Below are positions 49,301 through 61,200 of a stretch of DNA of 64,000 nt, piece after piece (positions within the stretch are counted from its first letter, which is position 1; each line of letters begins with the position of its first letter). The position numbers and the translations under genes are program-made. The notes beneath the pieces are model-generated. The model was given only the letters and a program-made list of their open reading frames with translations. It was not told the DNA's origin and did not search any database. Source of the DNA: Sequoia sempervirens (Eukaryota > Streptophyta > Pinopsida > Cupressales > Cupressaceae). The stretch covers positions 492,427,015 to 492,491,014 of the forward strand of contig VDFB02270651.1 in the NCBI GenBank assembly GCA_007258455.2, given 5' to 3'.

Positions 49301-49900
49301 TCAAGTACAAACATCTGTTAGAAAAGGAAGTACAAACTCGAGACTACAAAATTCTATCCTAAATTTCCCAAAATCTATAGGAGGACTGAGTCACCACTAG
49401 GGGAAAATTAGTCCCACTTCTAGGCTTGAAAATTGATTTTGACATTTCTAAACACCCATTTGGCAGATTCTTGTTCCGACAAAGTTTCTTGAAACTGGGA
49501 CTAAGTCACCCAGCCTGGCCTAAGTGTCCATGTCAACATTTTAGTCAACCTTTCTAGGATTCTAGAATATTTCAACATGAAACTTCAGATTCTAGGTGCA
49601 CCTCTTCCATTATGTTCTCTTATTTCATCATATAGTTGCATTTCTTAGGTATTTCTGCATATCAAAATGTGTTTTCCATCACTTTACATTTTCATAGTTT
49701 TGCATCATTAATCATTTAAATTTTAGATTAGTGCACTAGTACATCTTAATTAGACATAATACACCTCATTTAACATAGTCTTGAGTGTAAAGCCTTGCAG
49801 TTTGGTAACCCTTTCCATCCCCTTTCTCCTTTTAGGTGAAAAATCCTAGGAGGAGCAAAGCATTGTGAAAGGGTAAACCAAAATCATCATTTATAAGATG
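46330..49900 (+). repeat. Tandemly duplicated LTR-like unit (family D/E), about 1.27 kb per unit
   Basis: Matching blocks recur in the same order. Block A: GTGTTGTGAAGTGTTGTAA near 46350 and 48415. Block B: TTTCACCTCATTTTACATCT at about 47600 and 48865. Block C: TTTGATTACCAAAGTGGGGT at 47824 and 49098. The offset is about 1273 bp for blocks B and C. For block A it is about 2065 bp, which falls to about 1274 bp once the TIR element at 46614-47404 is subtracted. A TATA box (AAGTATAAATA) lies at about 48848-48858 in unit 2; in unit 1 it is degenerate. Reverse complements of block C and the hairpin modules occur in the LTR at 13960-15412. Confidence 0.75.
46614..47404 (-). mobile_element. TIR element family M, copy 4 (opposite orientation)
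   Basis: 791 bp, reverse complement of copies 1-3. Ends GGGTATATGCAGGATCATGA and (right) CATGATGATCCTACAAATACC. Flanks TGCAA (46609-46613) and TACAA (47405-47409) fit a 5-bp duplication with one transition. Present in unit 1 of the tandem LTR duplication and absent from unit 2, so it inserted after the duplication or was lost from one unit. Confidence 0.88.
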
Positions 49901-51448
49901 ATCTAATGTATCTATACAATTTCTGGATGATGGTCTAAAAAGTGAAAGGGAACTTAGTGTGCTTTATATGATGGAGAGTATCCTCAGAGATAGTAAGACA
50001 TATTAGTCCATAGATCATGTTAAAATATGCATTATTTTGATCATAGTCACTTGGCTCAGGAACAAGTCCAAGGAGATGGGGCATTAGATCTTGCTCAAGG
50101 AAATGATTCATTATCCTTTATTTCTAGGACAAATAGTTATTTGAAGTTAGCTTGACAATAAAAGGATGGAAATTTTTTAAGAGACATGATTAACCACCCA
50201 TAAAGGGAACTTTATCTTAGTTGATGACTATGAAATTATTGTATAATTGCCCAAAAATGATTTCAAATGATACAAAAAGAACACCAAATCCCATTTTACT
50301 ATTATCAAAAACACCCCCCAAAATATTATAAGGTTGTCATTATTGAGGGTGGTTTTAACACATTCAACTTGCTGAACAATAATAAATTAATGCTCCTCTT
50401 AAAAGGTAGAATAATATAATCTAATGTTCCTTTTGGTTTAGGTCTTGACCATGATGGAAAACTAAGTGGTTGATGTGAACATGTTTAAATAAGGGGCCTA
50501 GATTTTTTGGTTTCTAGAGAATACATTCAAGATATGCAATAAAAAAAAGATTTTACTTAATGGAAATGAGCTGCATGTTAGTGTTTTGCTTCAACAAACA
50601 CACACACACACATATTATTCAAGTGCTCTTTCTCTTTTCTTAGAATATCATGAAATAAAGATCAAAAGATTAAAGAGTTACTAGAAATATTTAGTAACAA
50701 ATATTAAAATGAAATGGAGAATGATAATATTTTCTTTGTCTATCAATTTTGAGTGGTTAGATGAAATCCCAATAACTAGTATTAAAAATATTAGCATTCA
50801 CACAAATGTTACTAATACCAAAAAAATATTCAAGGAAAATCAATTAATATCAATATTTTAAAGCTTTATCAAATCAAACCGCCATCAAGCATGCATAGAT
50901 CTAAGAAAAAAATTAATTATTTATACTACAGTAATATGAATTTTTTTATTAATTTACTCAAATCAGATAATAAAAATAATCATATCATCACCTACAATCG
51001 AGATCCATATGCATGCAAATAAGACACAATCCTTTGATTTATAACATAGCTCCACAAAGTTCAGTAGGAAATCCCATGCTAAAAATGCATAACTTCTATT
51101 GTCAAATACACAATTTTTTATGTTTACAATGATCTGGAAACAAAATTATATAGACTCATATGTCCATTAATTTGTGGATCTAAAAGAAAAGCTAATTGAA
51201 AGAAAATTAGAGTATCCCTATTAGATCTAGGTTGAACTAAAACTAAACTAAAGCCCTTAGATTGAACTAAATTTTAACTAAAATAATTCCTGACTTCACA
51301 ACTTGTCACTTGGGCATTGCAATTTATTATAAAATTATTCAAAATAAAGTAAAATTGAAATATTTGACTTGAGTTAATTGGGAAATATGTCAAAAAAAGT
51401 TGTGATGAATTCATTTAACATGTCCATAGGAGGGCCTCGATGGGTATC
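49901..51448. other. Unassigned A+T-rich DNA
   Basis: A short (CA)n run (about 50599-50612) and scattered A/T tracts. No credible frame, LTR end or TIR recognised. Confidence 0.4.
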
Positions 51449-51759
51449 TGAACATAATAACCTAACCAAAATAACCTTGGACACAATAGCTCTGTCATAA
51501 TAACCCAAGGACAAAATAACCCAGGGTCATAATAACCTATTGACAGAATAACCCATGGTTAAAATAACCGATGGACAAAATAACCCATGGTCATTTTGTT
51601 TTCCTTTCTCTATATTCTTATGGGGATATTCTATCCATGGGTTATTTTGAGCATGGGTTTTTTTGGCTTGGGTTATTATGACCCTAGGTTATTTTGTCCT
51701 TGGGTTATTGTGACCGGGTTATTTTGTCCAGGGTTATTTTTGTTGGGTTATTATTTCCT
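51449..51759. mobile_element. Foldback element, copy 1 (AATAACCC repeats)
   Basis: About 311 bp. The left half is a run of AATAACCC...GGACAAA-type units and the right half their reverse complement (TTTGTCC...GGGTTATT), with a short centre around 51590-51620 (TTTTCCTTTCTCTATATTCT). The whole element can fold on itself. Termini approximate AACATAATAACC and GGGTTATTATTTCCT. No clear target duplication. Confidence 0.8.
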
Positions 51760-51779
51760 ACAATCACCTCAGTGATATT

Positions 51780-54560
51780 GAAGTTGAATCCTTTGGGTAA
51801 AAGCCAAGCTCTCCATCTTCTCTTGCAAGCATTTGAATTTGGCTAACTCGTCCTAAAAGGTCTGCAACTTTATCTTCTTTTTCATGATTTTATCAATGGC
51901 CTCTTATGTGGCATACTATTGCAATAATCCTTTTAGTTCTTGAACCACCTTATTAGGAGAAGTGAATAAATATGGTGTCTCCCAAAATATGCAACTGATA
52001 TTTTACACAAAGTGCACAATCTTCACCATAGCTTGTTTAGCTAGGCTCTTTTTCCTATTCAACTCACCCTTGCATTTATTTAGGTTATGAACCCTCATCT
52101 ATGCAACTTCTAATCATTCTTCATGTTTTTCTTGATCTTCGTCCTCTACAAAAATTGTGTTTAGTAAATATTTAGAGGAGGTGTCTTTTATTCTTTATGA
52201 AATTGGGATGTAATCTTCCCAAACCAATAATTATTCATCTTTCCCACTTCAATTTGGTGGGCCAATATATCTTTATCACTGATACACTGATAATATTTTA
52301 TTACCTTTCTCAACACTCTCCTTACCAAGGGAAAAAAATCATCCTTCCATTATTTAGCTAGAGATACCCATCCTTCAAGGCAATGATGTAGGGTTTCACC
52401 TTTGAGAGGAACCTACCAAATTGGTTTAGGAGCTACAACATCAATAGGTCCAATAAAATTGTCCACACATACTATTAGTTGTGCTACCTAATCCTTGAGC
52501 TCCTCTTTGGTGTTCTCATATTTTTGCATTCTTCTCAAAATGGAAGAAATAAAGATTTGCAATGATTGTTGTTTTCCTTTTCATATTTGAACACATAAAT
52601 AAACCTATCTTATTTGGTATCCTTTGGTTGCATTAGATTAATATGGCTATAGGACATACTAACCCAGCGAAAATAACCCTAGACAGAATAACCCGGTCAC
52701 AATAACCCAAGGACAAAATAACCCAATGTCATAATAACACAAGCCAGAATAACCCATGGTTAGAATAACCTCATAAGAATATAAAGAAAGGAAAACAAAA
52801 TTTATAAATTACATGGGTTATTCTATCCATGGGTTATTTTGACCACAGGTTATTATGTCCATGGGTTATTATGACCTTGGGTTATTTTGTCCTTGGGTTA
52901 TTATGACAGGGTTATTGTGTCTAGGGTTATTGTGGTCGGGTTATTATGTCCTGATATTGATTAATACTTATCCACCATTAAAAGGATGGATATTTTAACA
53001 ATTTTGCTTCATTTCTCTTCAATGGTGATAGTAGATATCCTTCTTGATCTCTTCTTCCTCTTTTCAAAGGACTAAAATGCCTCTAAAAGGATATTCAAGC
53101 TTTTCTCCTCCTCTTCTTGGACATATTTTCTTTGCCTCTTTTGAATCATATGGTTTAACCATACTAGAACATTAGAAGAGGTCCCCCTTAGAAGAGAAAT
53201 AATTTTTGTATTATGTGAGGCTTCATAATTGTCTTGTTTTGCCTCATATTTCTATGTGTCTTCTCCTATCCCAACTTCTTTTTTAGCTATTTTCTCATTC
53301 TGAGCCTCCTTATGTGGTTCAATTTCTCCTTCCTCACATTAATCAATTATATTTTCTTCTATAGGAACTCTTTCTTTTAATTCCTTTTCAAAATACACTT
53401 CTTCTTCTACCGCGTCTTTATTCTAAATGACATCTTCTTGCATATGTGGTTCATCTTAGGGAGGAGGAAGATGAGTGTCATGTGTTGGAGAAGGAGGAGG
53501 AGGACAAGGGATATGGGTTAGAGACACATGTGGATGAGGAGGAGGATATGTAAGAGGAGATGGGGGAGGTTTATGTGGAGAAGTAGGAGGAGGGGGAGAA
53601 GGAAAATAAAATTCATGTGGAGGAGAGGAAGAAGGTGTGAGAGAAACCTCCTTTTGGATAGATGGGGTCTATAAAGATACCCTTGTTATTTTTATTCTTA
53701 TCAAAGCGACTCCATCCTCAACATCTTCTTCACTAGATCCCATCTCAATCATTTCTTTCTATTTTCTCTTATTTGAGGTAACCTTTGAAGAAAAGGCCTT
53801 CTAGTTTCCAACAACTGTCGTAGATGATCCTTCACCATTTGATGATTTCTTTGGGGTAGTCAATGTCTTAGATAGCTCCATCATTGGGAATGGAGATATT
53901 AGTCATCTTTGGGAAGTAGCCTTTACACTTGTAGCCTAGATTTCCATGTTGTCATCTTCTTGAATAAAAAAATATATATTATAGAATGGTTGGTTGTAAA
54001 TACCCCATCCGCTATAAATGAGATCTAAGAATTTCCCATTTTCACCATGGTTTCATATACTTTTTCTATTAATACATTATTTAATCATGTCTATTGTTAG
54101 TTGATAGTAGTACTTCATTCTAACCTTATATTCTTCTTCACAATTAGCCCAATGATCTTCTAGGGAAGGTTCATTCTTAAATATTGAACCTATAACTTTT
54201 CTTATTTTTCCAATAGGGTCAAACCTAGTCCTAGGATCATTTTACATCTTCATGGTATACATTTCTAACTCAATTTTTGTCATTTTGTATGTTGGTGCAA
54301 GAATACACCCCTATCTTAGTAGGGAAAGAATACCCTAACTTATTCTTGCTAGCAATTAACTTATGGATCTTTGTTACTTTCCTACACAATTCTAACAAGA
54401 TCATCTTATATATAGGATACCATGGAAATTTAAGGGGATATTTGTGGAAGCTAGGCACTCAAATATAGGTAGCAGTTTTGAATTGGATATACCAATTCCC
54501 CCAATTCTTCAATTCTTCCATGGATTCTATTAAGATTATTCTTGAGAAATCTCCCTCAAA
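51780..54560 (-). pseudogene. Retroelement-associated ORF family U, copy 2
   Basis: Minus-strand frames correspond to those at 20350-23260. The segment PLKFPWYPIYKMILLELCRK (frame 54270-54458) matches PLRFPRYPTNKLILLE of copy 1. A variable middle follows; here it is Pro-rich (53450-53650, FPSPPPPTSPHKPPPSP) then Glu/Lys-rich. Last comes a helical C-terminus near 51780-52100 with DELAKFKCLQEKMESLAF. The foldback element at 52651-52952 interrupts it. No known domain. Copy 1 ends beside an LTR; here no LTR is identified to the left. Confidence 0.5.
52651..52952. mobile_element. Foldback element, copy 2 (AATAACCC repeats)
   Basis: 302 bp, ends AGGACATACTAACCC and GGGTTATTATGTCCT (the terminal inverted repeat AGGACATA is clear). 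Same modular arms as copy 1 and the same unique centre (AAGAATATAAAGAAAGGAAAAC, in reverse orientation relative to copy 1). Lies inside ORF family U copy 2. Confidence 0.88.
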
Positions 54561-54737
54561 TTATTTGATAATAGCATAAAAAAATTATCATTCAACACAT
54601 AGTAGTTTTTATAGCTATCCTATAGCTTTATTTTGGGATAATGTTGATGAGTTTTAATGTCTCCTAGTTGAAAAGAGCCTACCCTAGTCAACCCCAAAAA
54701 AGTGGCTTGGGAAGCCAATAGGTATACAAGATAAGAT
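54561..54737. other. Short spacer left of copia LTR
   Basis: No feature recognised. The last five bases, AAGAT (54733-54737), are the candidate target duplication of the copia insertion. Confidence 0.4.
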
Positions 54738-55776
54738 TGTTGGAAAAATGAAGAAGAATATCTCATTTTGTTATTTTGTGTTGTCATTGATGTCACCATG
54801 ATATATGAGTTGAAATTGCAAAATCAAGTCTGAAGTTGTTCGTGTATTTTGGTCTAGTATTTGAACCAGTATTTTTCTTACATCCTCTAGTATATTGTTC
54901 CACATTTGTTTGCAGGTGATTATTGTTGCATGCAGTTTTGGGAAATGGTTTGTAGACGTCAGGAGCACGTACTTTCAATATCTCACATATTCGGATGCTT
55001 GTATGGTGTATCAGAATTACACTGGTGTTTGCAATTGTGCTATTAGGTCTATCCTTGGCTGACCTAATGGATGTATTGTGTAATGGTGAATTAATTTTTG
55101 TTATGCAGATATATGTGTGACCTATTTTAGGTCCATGATGACTTGATGTAGCATGTTGGATGTGTAAATTTATTTTTGAGAAGTTTTTGTGAAAGATTGA
55201 GGCTGAAAATTGGTATTTTTAGTGAATAAGAAGTGCATCTAATTAGGCCAACCTAATTAATGCTTGTGAAGAGATCAAATATACATATTGGATAGTTTTT
55301 GAATTTTGATAATGTAATGAAAGGTAATGGTAGTGTTGTGAATGCAAATGTGAAGAAGAGAAAATATGATGAAGTTTGTCAAGTCATTTTATTGAGATTC
55401 ATTGGAACTGAATCTACACTTAGTAGGTGTACTTTATTAGTTCATTTTTCTAGTTGTAAGCCATTTTGACATTGTAATTCTATAGGCAGTGATCCTTTGT
55501 TTTTGGACAGTGAGTCTTAGAAATGAGCCACCCATTTTGTAATATCTTATAATCGGTTATACTATATTGTGAGCTAACACTCACCGTGGTTTTTCCCATT
55601 TTGGGTTTTCCATGTAAAAAATCTTGGTGTTCATGTGTTCTATGATTTCATGTTCTATTAATTATTTCACTTATATTTTCTATTGTGTGCATTGGAATAA
55701 GTGGATGGTATCTAATCAGAAAATTTAAGAAGATACTGATTCAACTCTACCCTCTCAATATCTTGGACATTTAACA
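54738..55776 (+). repeat. 5' LTR of a plus-strand Ty1/copia element
   Basis: 1039 bp from TGTTGGAAAA to ATTTAACA, directly followed by a primer-binding site. The typical copia LTR phrase GGTTTTTCCCATTTTGGG plus TTTTCCATGTAAA is at about 55590-55620. Confidence 0.88.
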
Positions 55777-55778
55777 AT

Positions 55779-55790
55779 TGGTATTAGAGC
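55779..55790 (+). other. Primer-binding site, initiator tRNA-Met
   Basis: TGGTATTAGAGC, one C-to-T change from TGGTATCAGAGC, the complement of the plant initiator methionine tRNA 3' end used by most plant copia elements. Confidence 0.9.
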
Positions 55791-55835
55791 TTGGTTCCTC
55801 TGAAAAAACCTAACAGCTTGAGGGAGATCTTGAAG

Positions 55836-56652
55836 ATGGAAGAAATGGATGATAAAGGAGAGATCCAAAATGCTCTTGAGGATCTTGAAAATGTTGAAAG
55901 AGAAAATAGAGATCTGAAGGAAAATCTTGAAGATGTGAATGAATGTGTCTGAAAATTAAAGGAGCAATTGAAAAAGTTCAAAGATAGGCATAAGGAAGTA
56001 ACTAATTAGTTGAAGAAGGCTAATGAAGATATTTATAGTTTGAAAGTGCAAGTAGAGGAGAAGAAAAGAATTGAAGCTATGTGTTTGAACAAGTTGGTAC
56101 AAATCAAGTATGAAGATTACACCAAGCTTGAACAATAAGTTGTGAACTTGAAAGTGGATTTGGAGAAGGTGAAACTCTATGAAAACAGTTTCAAATCTAG
56201 CTCAGACAGGCTTGATGAATTGATTGTAGGATAGAAACCAAGTAAAGAAAAAGGTGGTCTAGGAAATGATATCGGTGAAAGTTCCAAGACTGTGAATGAT
56301 CATAAGACTTTTAAAAAGGAAAGTAGAAATAAAATTCAAGGAACTTTACTAGGATACCTCTGGTGAGACAACCTAATTAATAAAGGTATCTTTCCTTTAA
56401 TATAATTTTCTTTTCATGCAATAAATTTGGTCACAAGGAAAAAAAATGGAGTAGGATGAATTAGTTACTTGGTCCTTTTACTGGTCAATGTTTTGCATGC
56501 AAAAGAATTGGACATAGGGCAAGTGAATATAGAACCTTGGTGATGAATCAGTTTAATGGAATTAAAAGAATGTATCAATCCTTTAATGTCTATTGCTATA
56601 CCTATAACAAGTATGGACATAAAGCTAATCAATGTAGAACAAGAGTTAGTGG
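55836..56652 (+). pseudogene. gag: Copia gag, truncated by LTR insertion
   Basis: Start chosen at ATG 55836 (MEEMDDKGEIQNALEDLENV), 46 bases after the PBS; the long Glu/Lys/Leu-rich heptad pattern to about 56220 predicts a coiled coil. Frameshifts and stops follow. Three zinc-knuckle-like segments occur near 56410-56640, two of them CFACKRIGHRASEYRT and CYTYNKYGHKANQCRT; the last keeps all C and H ligands except its second Cys. Interrupted at 56652 by the minus-strand LTR. Confidence 0.75.
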
Positions 56653-57982
56653 TGTTGGAAACAAGCAACACTGGGAGGGGGGTGAATCAGTGTTGTGCAA
56701 AAATTAAATTTATTATTTTGATCTTTAACCCACTTAAGACATTCAACCAAAAAAAATATGCATGAAAAAAAAGAAAACAACCACAACACCACAACACAAG
56801 GATTTTTATGTGGAAACCATGTTAGGGAAAAAATCATAGTGTATGGACAATCCACAATATGATCTGAGTGTACTCAAAAGCAAGATTACAATGTGGGAAT
56901 GCACTTGCATTTAAGCACACTGCCTAGAGCTCACTACTCAAAATAGAAAGGCACATTGCCTTACAAAGATTTGGATTAGATTCAAAAGAATGAACTGAGA
57001 GATTAGCATCTACAAATGCTTAATTACAGTTCTGATTAGGGTCAGTAGTCGATCTTCTGTCCTTCTGACTGATTCTACACAATATGATCTGAGTGTACTC
57101 AAAAGCAAGATTACAATGTGGGAATGCACTTGCATTTAAGCACACTGCCTAGAGCTCACTACTCAAAATAGAAAGGCACATTGCCTTACAAAGATTTGGA
57201 TTAGATTCAAAAGAATGAACTGAGAGATTAGCATCTACAAATGCTTAATTACAGTTCTGATTAGGGTCAGTAGTCGATCTTCTGTCCTTCTGACTGATTC
57301 TACACTTCTTCTTTGCTCTACTCTAACTCACATCACAAAATATTTAATTCACAAGCGAAACTATGCATAATCGCTCAATCACCCTTCTAATATTTGCAAC
57401 ACACATAAACACACCTTATTCACATAGTAAAATTATATAATTGATCATTTATATATATCTGTGACTAAGAATTTAATCACAAAATGTCAGCTTCAATAAA
57501 AATTAAAAATATTTACAACTGACGACTCAAATCATGAATAATATTCAATGCGCATCCACAATGGTCAGCCACAACTTAGCTCAGACCCAAATCAAAATGC
57601 TCAAACACAAAAACATTTTAGTAAACACTCCTTGAATATTCGTAACATGTTATATCAACTGGGTCGGCCACCAAAGATAGATGAATAGAAAGATATCCAA
57701 CTGGATCTCTAAACTTGCACACAACTTGATACGAGGCACTAATATTTTTTGATAACATAAGACATACATTGATCAACCTCCCATGAGATCCACAACTCAA
57801 AATAACAACAAAAAATTTGCATGTGAATCAATGAACACAAAACTGTCGAATGATTTGTTCTTCTTTGACTGTCTTCAATTTATTTGCTGGTATGAGAAAA
57901 TGATGACGTGCAGATCCAATCACCAAAAAGGGTTGCCATCAATGGAAATACCAGAAAACATTTGCAATGTCTCTTGCCAACA
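56653..57982 (-). repeat. 3' LTR of a minus-strand SIRE-like copia element
   Basis: Ends TGTTGGAAAC (56653) and CTTGCCAACA (57982), 1330 bp. Immediately to its right is the reverse complement of a SIRE-type polypurine tract (TGCCAAAGGGGGAGATTG on the minus strand), so this is the 3' LTR of an element whose body runs rightward into the assembly gap. The left flank AGTGG (56648-56652) is a candidate duplication. Confidence 0.8.
56853..57302. repeat. Perfect 225-bp tandem duplication
   Basis: Units 56853-57077 and 57078-57302 look identical base for base. It lies inside the LTR above, about 850 bp left of an assembly gap. It could be a very recent duplication or an assembly error. Confidence 0.95.
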
Positions 57983-58155
57983 ATCTCCCCCTTTGGCATT
58001 GATGGCAACACTTAGTGAAAAATGACTAAGTTTCGAATCAGTACCAACATGAATTACAGTGCCACTTCAAAACTTCAAAAATAATCTTCAATCTCAGCTC
58101 AAAAATGCAACTCCCCCTAAGATGAATATACATTTTTCACTGTACAACTCTCCCC
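57983..58155 (-). mobile_element. Polypurine tract and 3' internal end of the SIRE-like copia element
   Basis: CTCCCCCTTTGGCATTGATG (plus strand, about 57986) plus a second CTCCCCCTAAGATG near 58110: the CTCCCCC-rich strand typical of the 3' end of SIRE-like elements. No coding frame before the gap. Confidence 0.65.
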
Positions 58156-58255
58156 NNNNNNNNNNNNNNNNNNNNNNNNNNNNNNNNNNNNNNNNNNNNN
58201 NNNNNNNNNNNNNNNNNNNNNNNNNNNNNNNNNNNNNNNNNNNNNNNNNNNNNNN
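58156..58255. other. Assembly gap (100 N)
   Basis: A run of exactly 100 N, the conventional placeholder for a gap of unknown size. The missing body of the SIRE-like element may lie here. Confidence 0.99.
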
Positions 58256-61200
58256 TCTTGCTTTAAAAGCACAAAAAACACCTTATCTCTCCAAGATAGG
58301 TCTGAAATCCGACCAAGAGGAAAAGTCAATCAAAGATCTGCTAAAAATAGCAAGAAAACATAAAGCAATTCATAGAATATTGCTTTTACGATTCTGCTTT
58401 ACAAGATGCAGATTTTTACAATTTGTCTATTTTTGCAATTTCAAGATTGAAAATCTTTTGCAAAAAGAAAAATCTCCTTATTTCTCCATTTCAATGTTCT
58501 GATTTTTCCAAAAAATAATAAAAAATAACATTACATAATCATCCCTTATGTCTTCAATCTTCATTGATTTCTCTAAAATCAACTAAAAACAAAGAACCCT
58601 TAGTAGATTAATCATCATGACCTAATCCTTAAATCATAAGGCATTTACAATTGATCTCCTTCAAATCAATTAAAATAAATACCTAGGGTATGACATACTT
58701 CATTCTCCTTAAGGCACTTATCAATCAATTTTAATAAATAAGCCTAAAACCTAGGCAAATAATGCATTACCCCTAAGCTTGACTTAGGCATAAATGTCTC
58801 GGCCACCCTCAAATGCATTAGACCTCAGACTTGATAAATAAGTCACAAGGATGCCTAACTTGAAATTCCCATGTGCTATTGTCAAAAGGCGAAAATTGAA
58901 AGGCAATTATAATGTTGGCTGACATCAAGGCATGAACAAAACAGGGTCAAACCCTAAAATTATCATTTCGCACTTGAAACTTCTGGAAGGGCTCGATCTG
59001 CAAACAACGCCGACACCAACATGTTTAGGGTTCTAGATGGAATGCTTGATTTCCATGATTGTTTCCTTCAATATGTTCAGCCTTCCTCTTGAGACAATGG
59101 TATGCTTATATTCAAGCTCTTTCAAGCCTCCTTACTTTATTTCTGAGCCGCTTCTGACTTTGAGGCCGTGGTATCAATGCAATTTCTGATGCATGTATCA
59201 TTATGTTTATGTGTTTTCTCCTTGATGAATCCATTTGTCCGCATTATGTGAGCTCGACCTTCACTCAAAACTCGGACCCTTCGCATTTGGAAGTTAACCA
59301 AAACCTCTAGATGCGGCTAAAGCACTCCTTCAGTGACATGAATTGGTAATGTTTCCTTTCGCTAAAACTTATTCAGAGACTTAAAGAGTTTCTTCTTTAA
59401 TCACGAATCTCTGGCCATGTTCAGGCCACGCCAAATATGCATTGTAGGAAGCATTTTTGTGGATTTCGGGCTCAACCCAAAACAAAAAATGGAGCATTAT
59501 GTCAATTTAAAAAAAACACTTCTGATTGTGGGTATCACAGAAAGTTTTAATAAGTCTGCATTTTCTTCCCTCAGTATTTCAAACCAATTCTGGGAGCTCA
59601 CATTTGCTTTAAACTCCTGCTATTTTATTCCAGATTTCACATGGGTTATCTTTGTAATTATTTTTTTGCACTTTAAAACTAACCCTGAAAATGGGTATTC
59701 GAAATCCTTAAGGAAAACTCCATTTTTTTGTATTTTGATGCTAAACTAAAAATGGGTCTTTGGAACTATTAAAGAAAAAAATGCATTTTCCTCTCTTCTG
59801 AAGCTCGACCTAGCATGAAAATATGCATATCTTGTGATTTACTGTTGTTTTGGGTAAACACTCACATGGGTTGTCAAGATTAATACATTTCTTGTATTTT
59901 GAAAGCAATTGAAAATATGAAGAAACTGCTATTCATCATTGTTTACCCCCAGAACTGAAAACACCTGTAGGAGTTAACAAAACTGCGTATTTACATCATT
60001 AGCTGTAATAGAAAACTCCAGATTGGCATTTGATATTTGAAGGAAAGATGTTCATTTCTGTATCTTTCATTACTCTATTTTTCATCTCCACATGAACTCG
60101 AGCTGAAATAAACAGTGACTTATTTTCAACTCCTGGAATAAAAATTCTCAAAGCTAAAAGCATGCAGTCTTACTTTCTAACAGAACTCGACCTCCCATAT
60201 TTGCTTGAAAATGGTGATAAAACTGTATATTTGCTTGCATTTGTTCCTAAGGCTTTGACTCAAATCACCAGTGGTGTTTTACTTTCACTTTTGTAAAAAG
60301 ATGCCTTGAATATTTGTCTTTACTTTAAACCTTATTAGCATTTTGTTCATCCCAAGAAAAACAACTCATTGCATCACTGTTGCTTGCTTTAATATACCTT
60401 CAGAAAAATAAAAGCACATGATGGGAACAACAAGAATCTGTGTGCTTGTCTATATTCTTTGGCTCATATTACTAGGTACTCCATTCTGGCATTTTCTGTA
60501 ACTCTCTTTGATAGTTAAGACACCTTGAAAATGCTTTTGTATAAGTTCATTGCGAAGAGGGGAATTTTCATGCTCGTATTCTACACATATATCAGTGTCC
60601 TTTGATTTTCACTCAATTTTGACGAAGCAATATCTATCTTCTGCTTTTTGAACTCTGTAGAAATTGTTATAATGAAATATTGCATTACTATGAATCACCT
60701 CTATTTACCAGTTCGTATGGATAACTAATAACTTCAGAAACTTTTCTGGAAATAAACTGTTACTCCCTCTTTAGAAATCTGAAAATATCACTAGATTAAT
60801 ACTTATAATTCCTCATGCATATTGTGTATATAAACAACAGTGTCCCTTTTAACCTCCCTCAACTCTAACACAGTAGCTTTCACTTTCTACATTTGAATTC
60901 TATAGAGGTATTACCTTTTTTCTTTTGGATTGAAACATTACATCAGTACAAACCTCCTCTGCTCACTAGTTCAGATGTATAGCTGGTAACTCAGAATCAT
61001 TTTGGAAAGAAAATACTTACTCCATTATTATTCTGGAATGATCTCCCTGTTATTACTTATTCATGATGCAATATTTACTTAATCAGTCAACTGGAACCAG
61101 AAATTCATTCAATACTCAAATGCACTGTTTGTGTTTGTTCTTATGAGCAACATGGTACTCTTCATGCATTTTTATATTTCATTGCACAAACTGCTCTTAA

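Noticed and set aside
50599..50612. (CA)n microsatellite as a notable repeat
   Set aside because: Only about six to seven units; too short to matter.
51449..52952. Telomere-like repeats (AATAACCC resembles TAACCC)
   Set aside because: Plant telomeres are CCCTAAA/TTTAGGG. Here the units are 15-17 bp, degenerate and arranged as mirrored arms of two short elements, so they are foldback arms.
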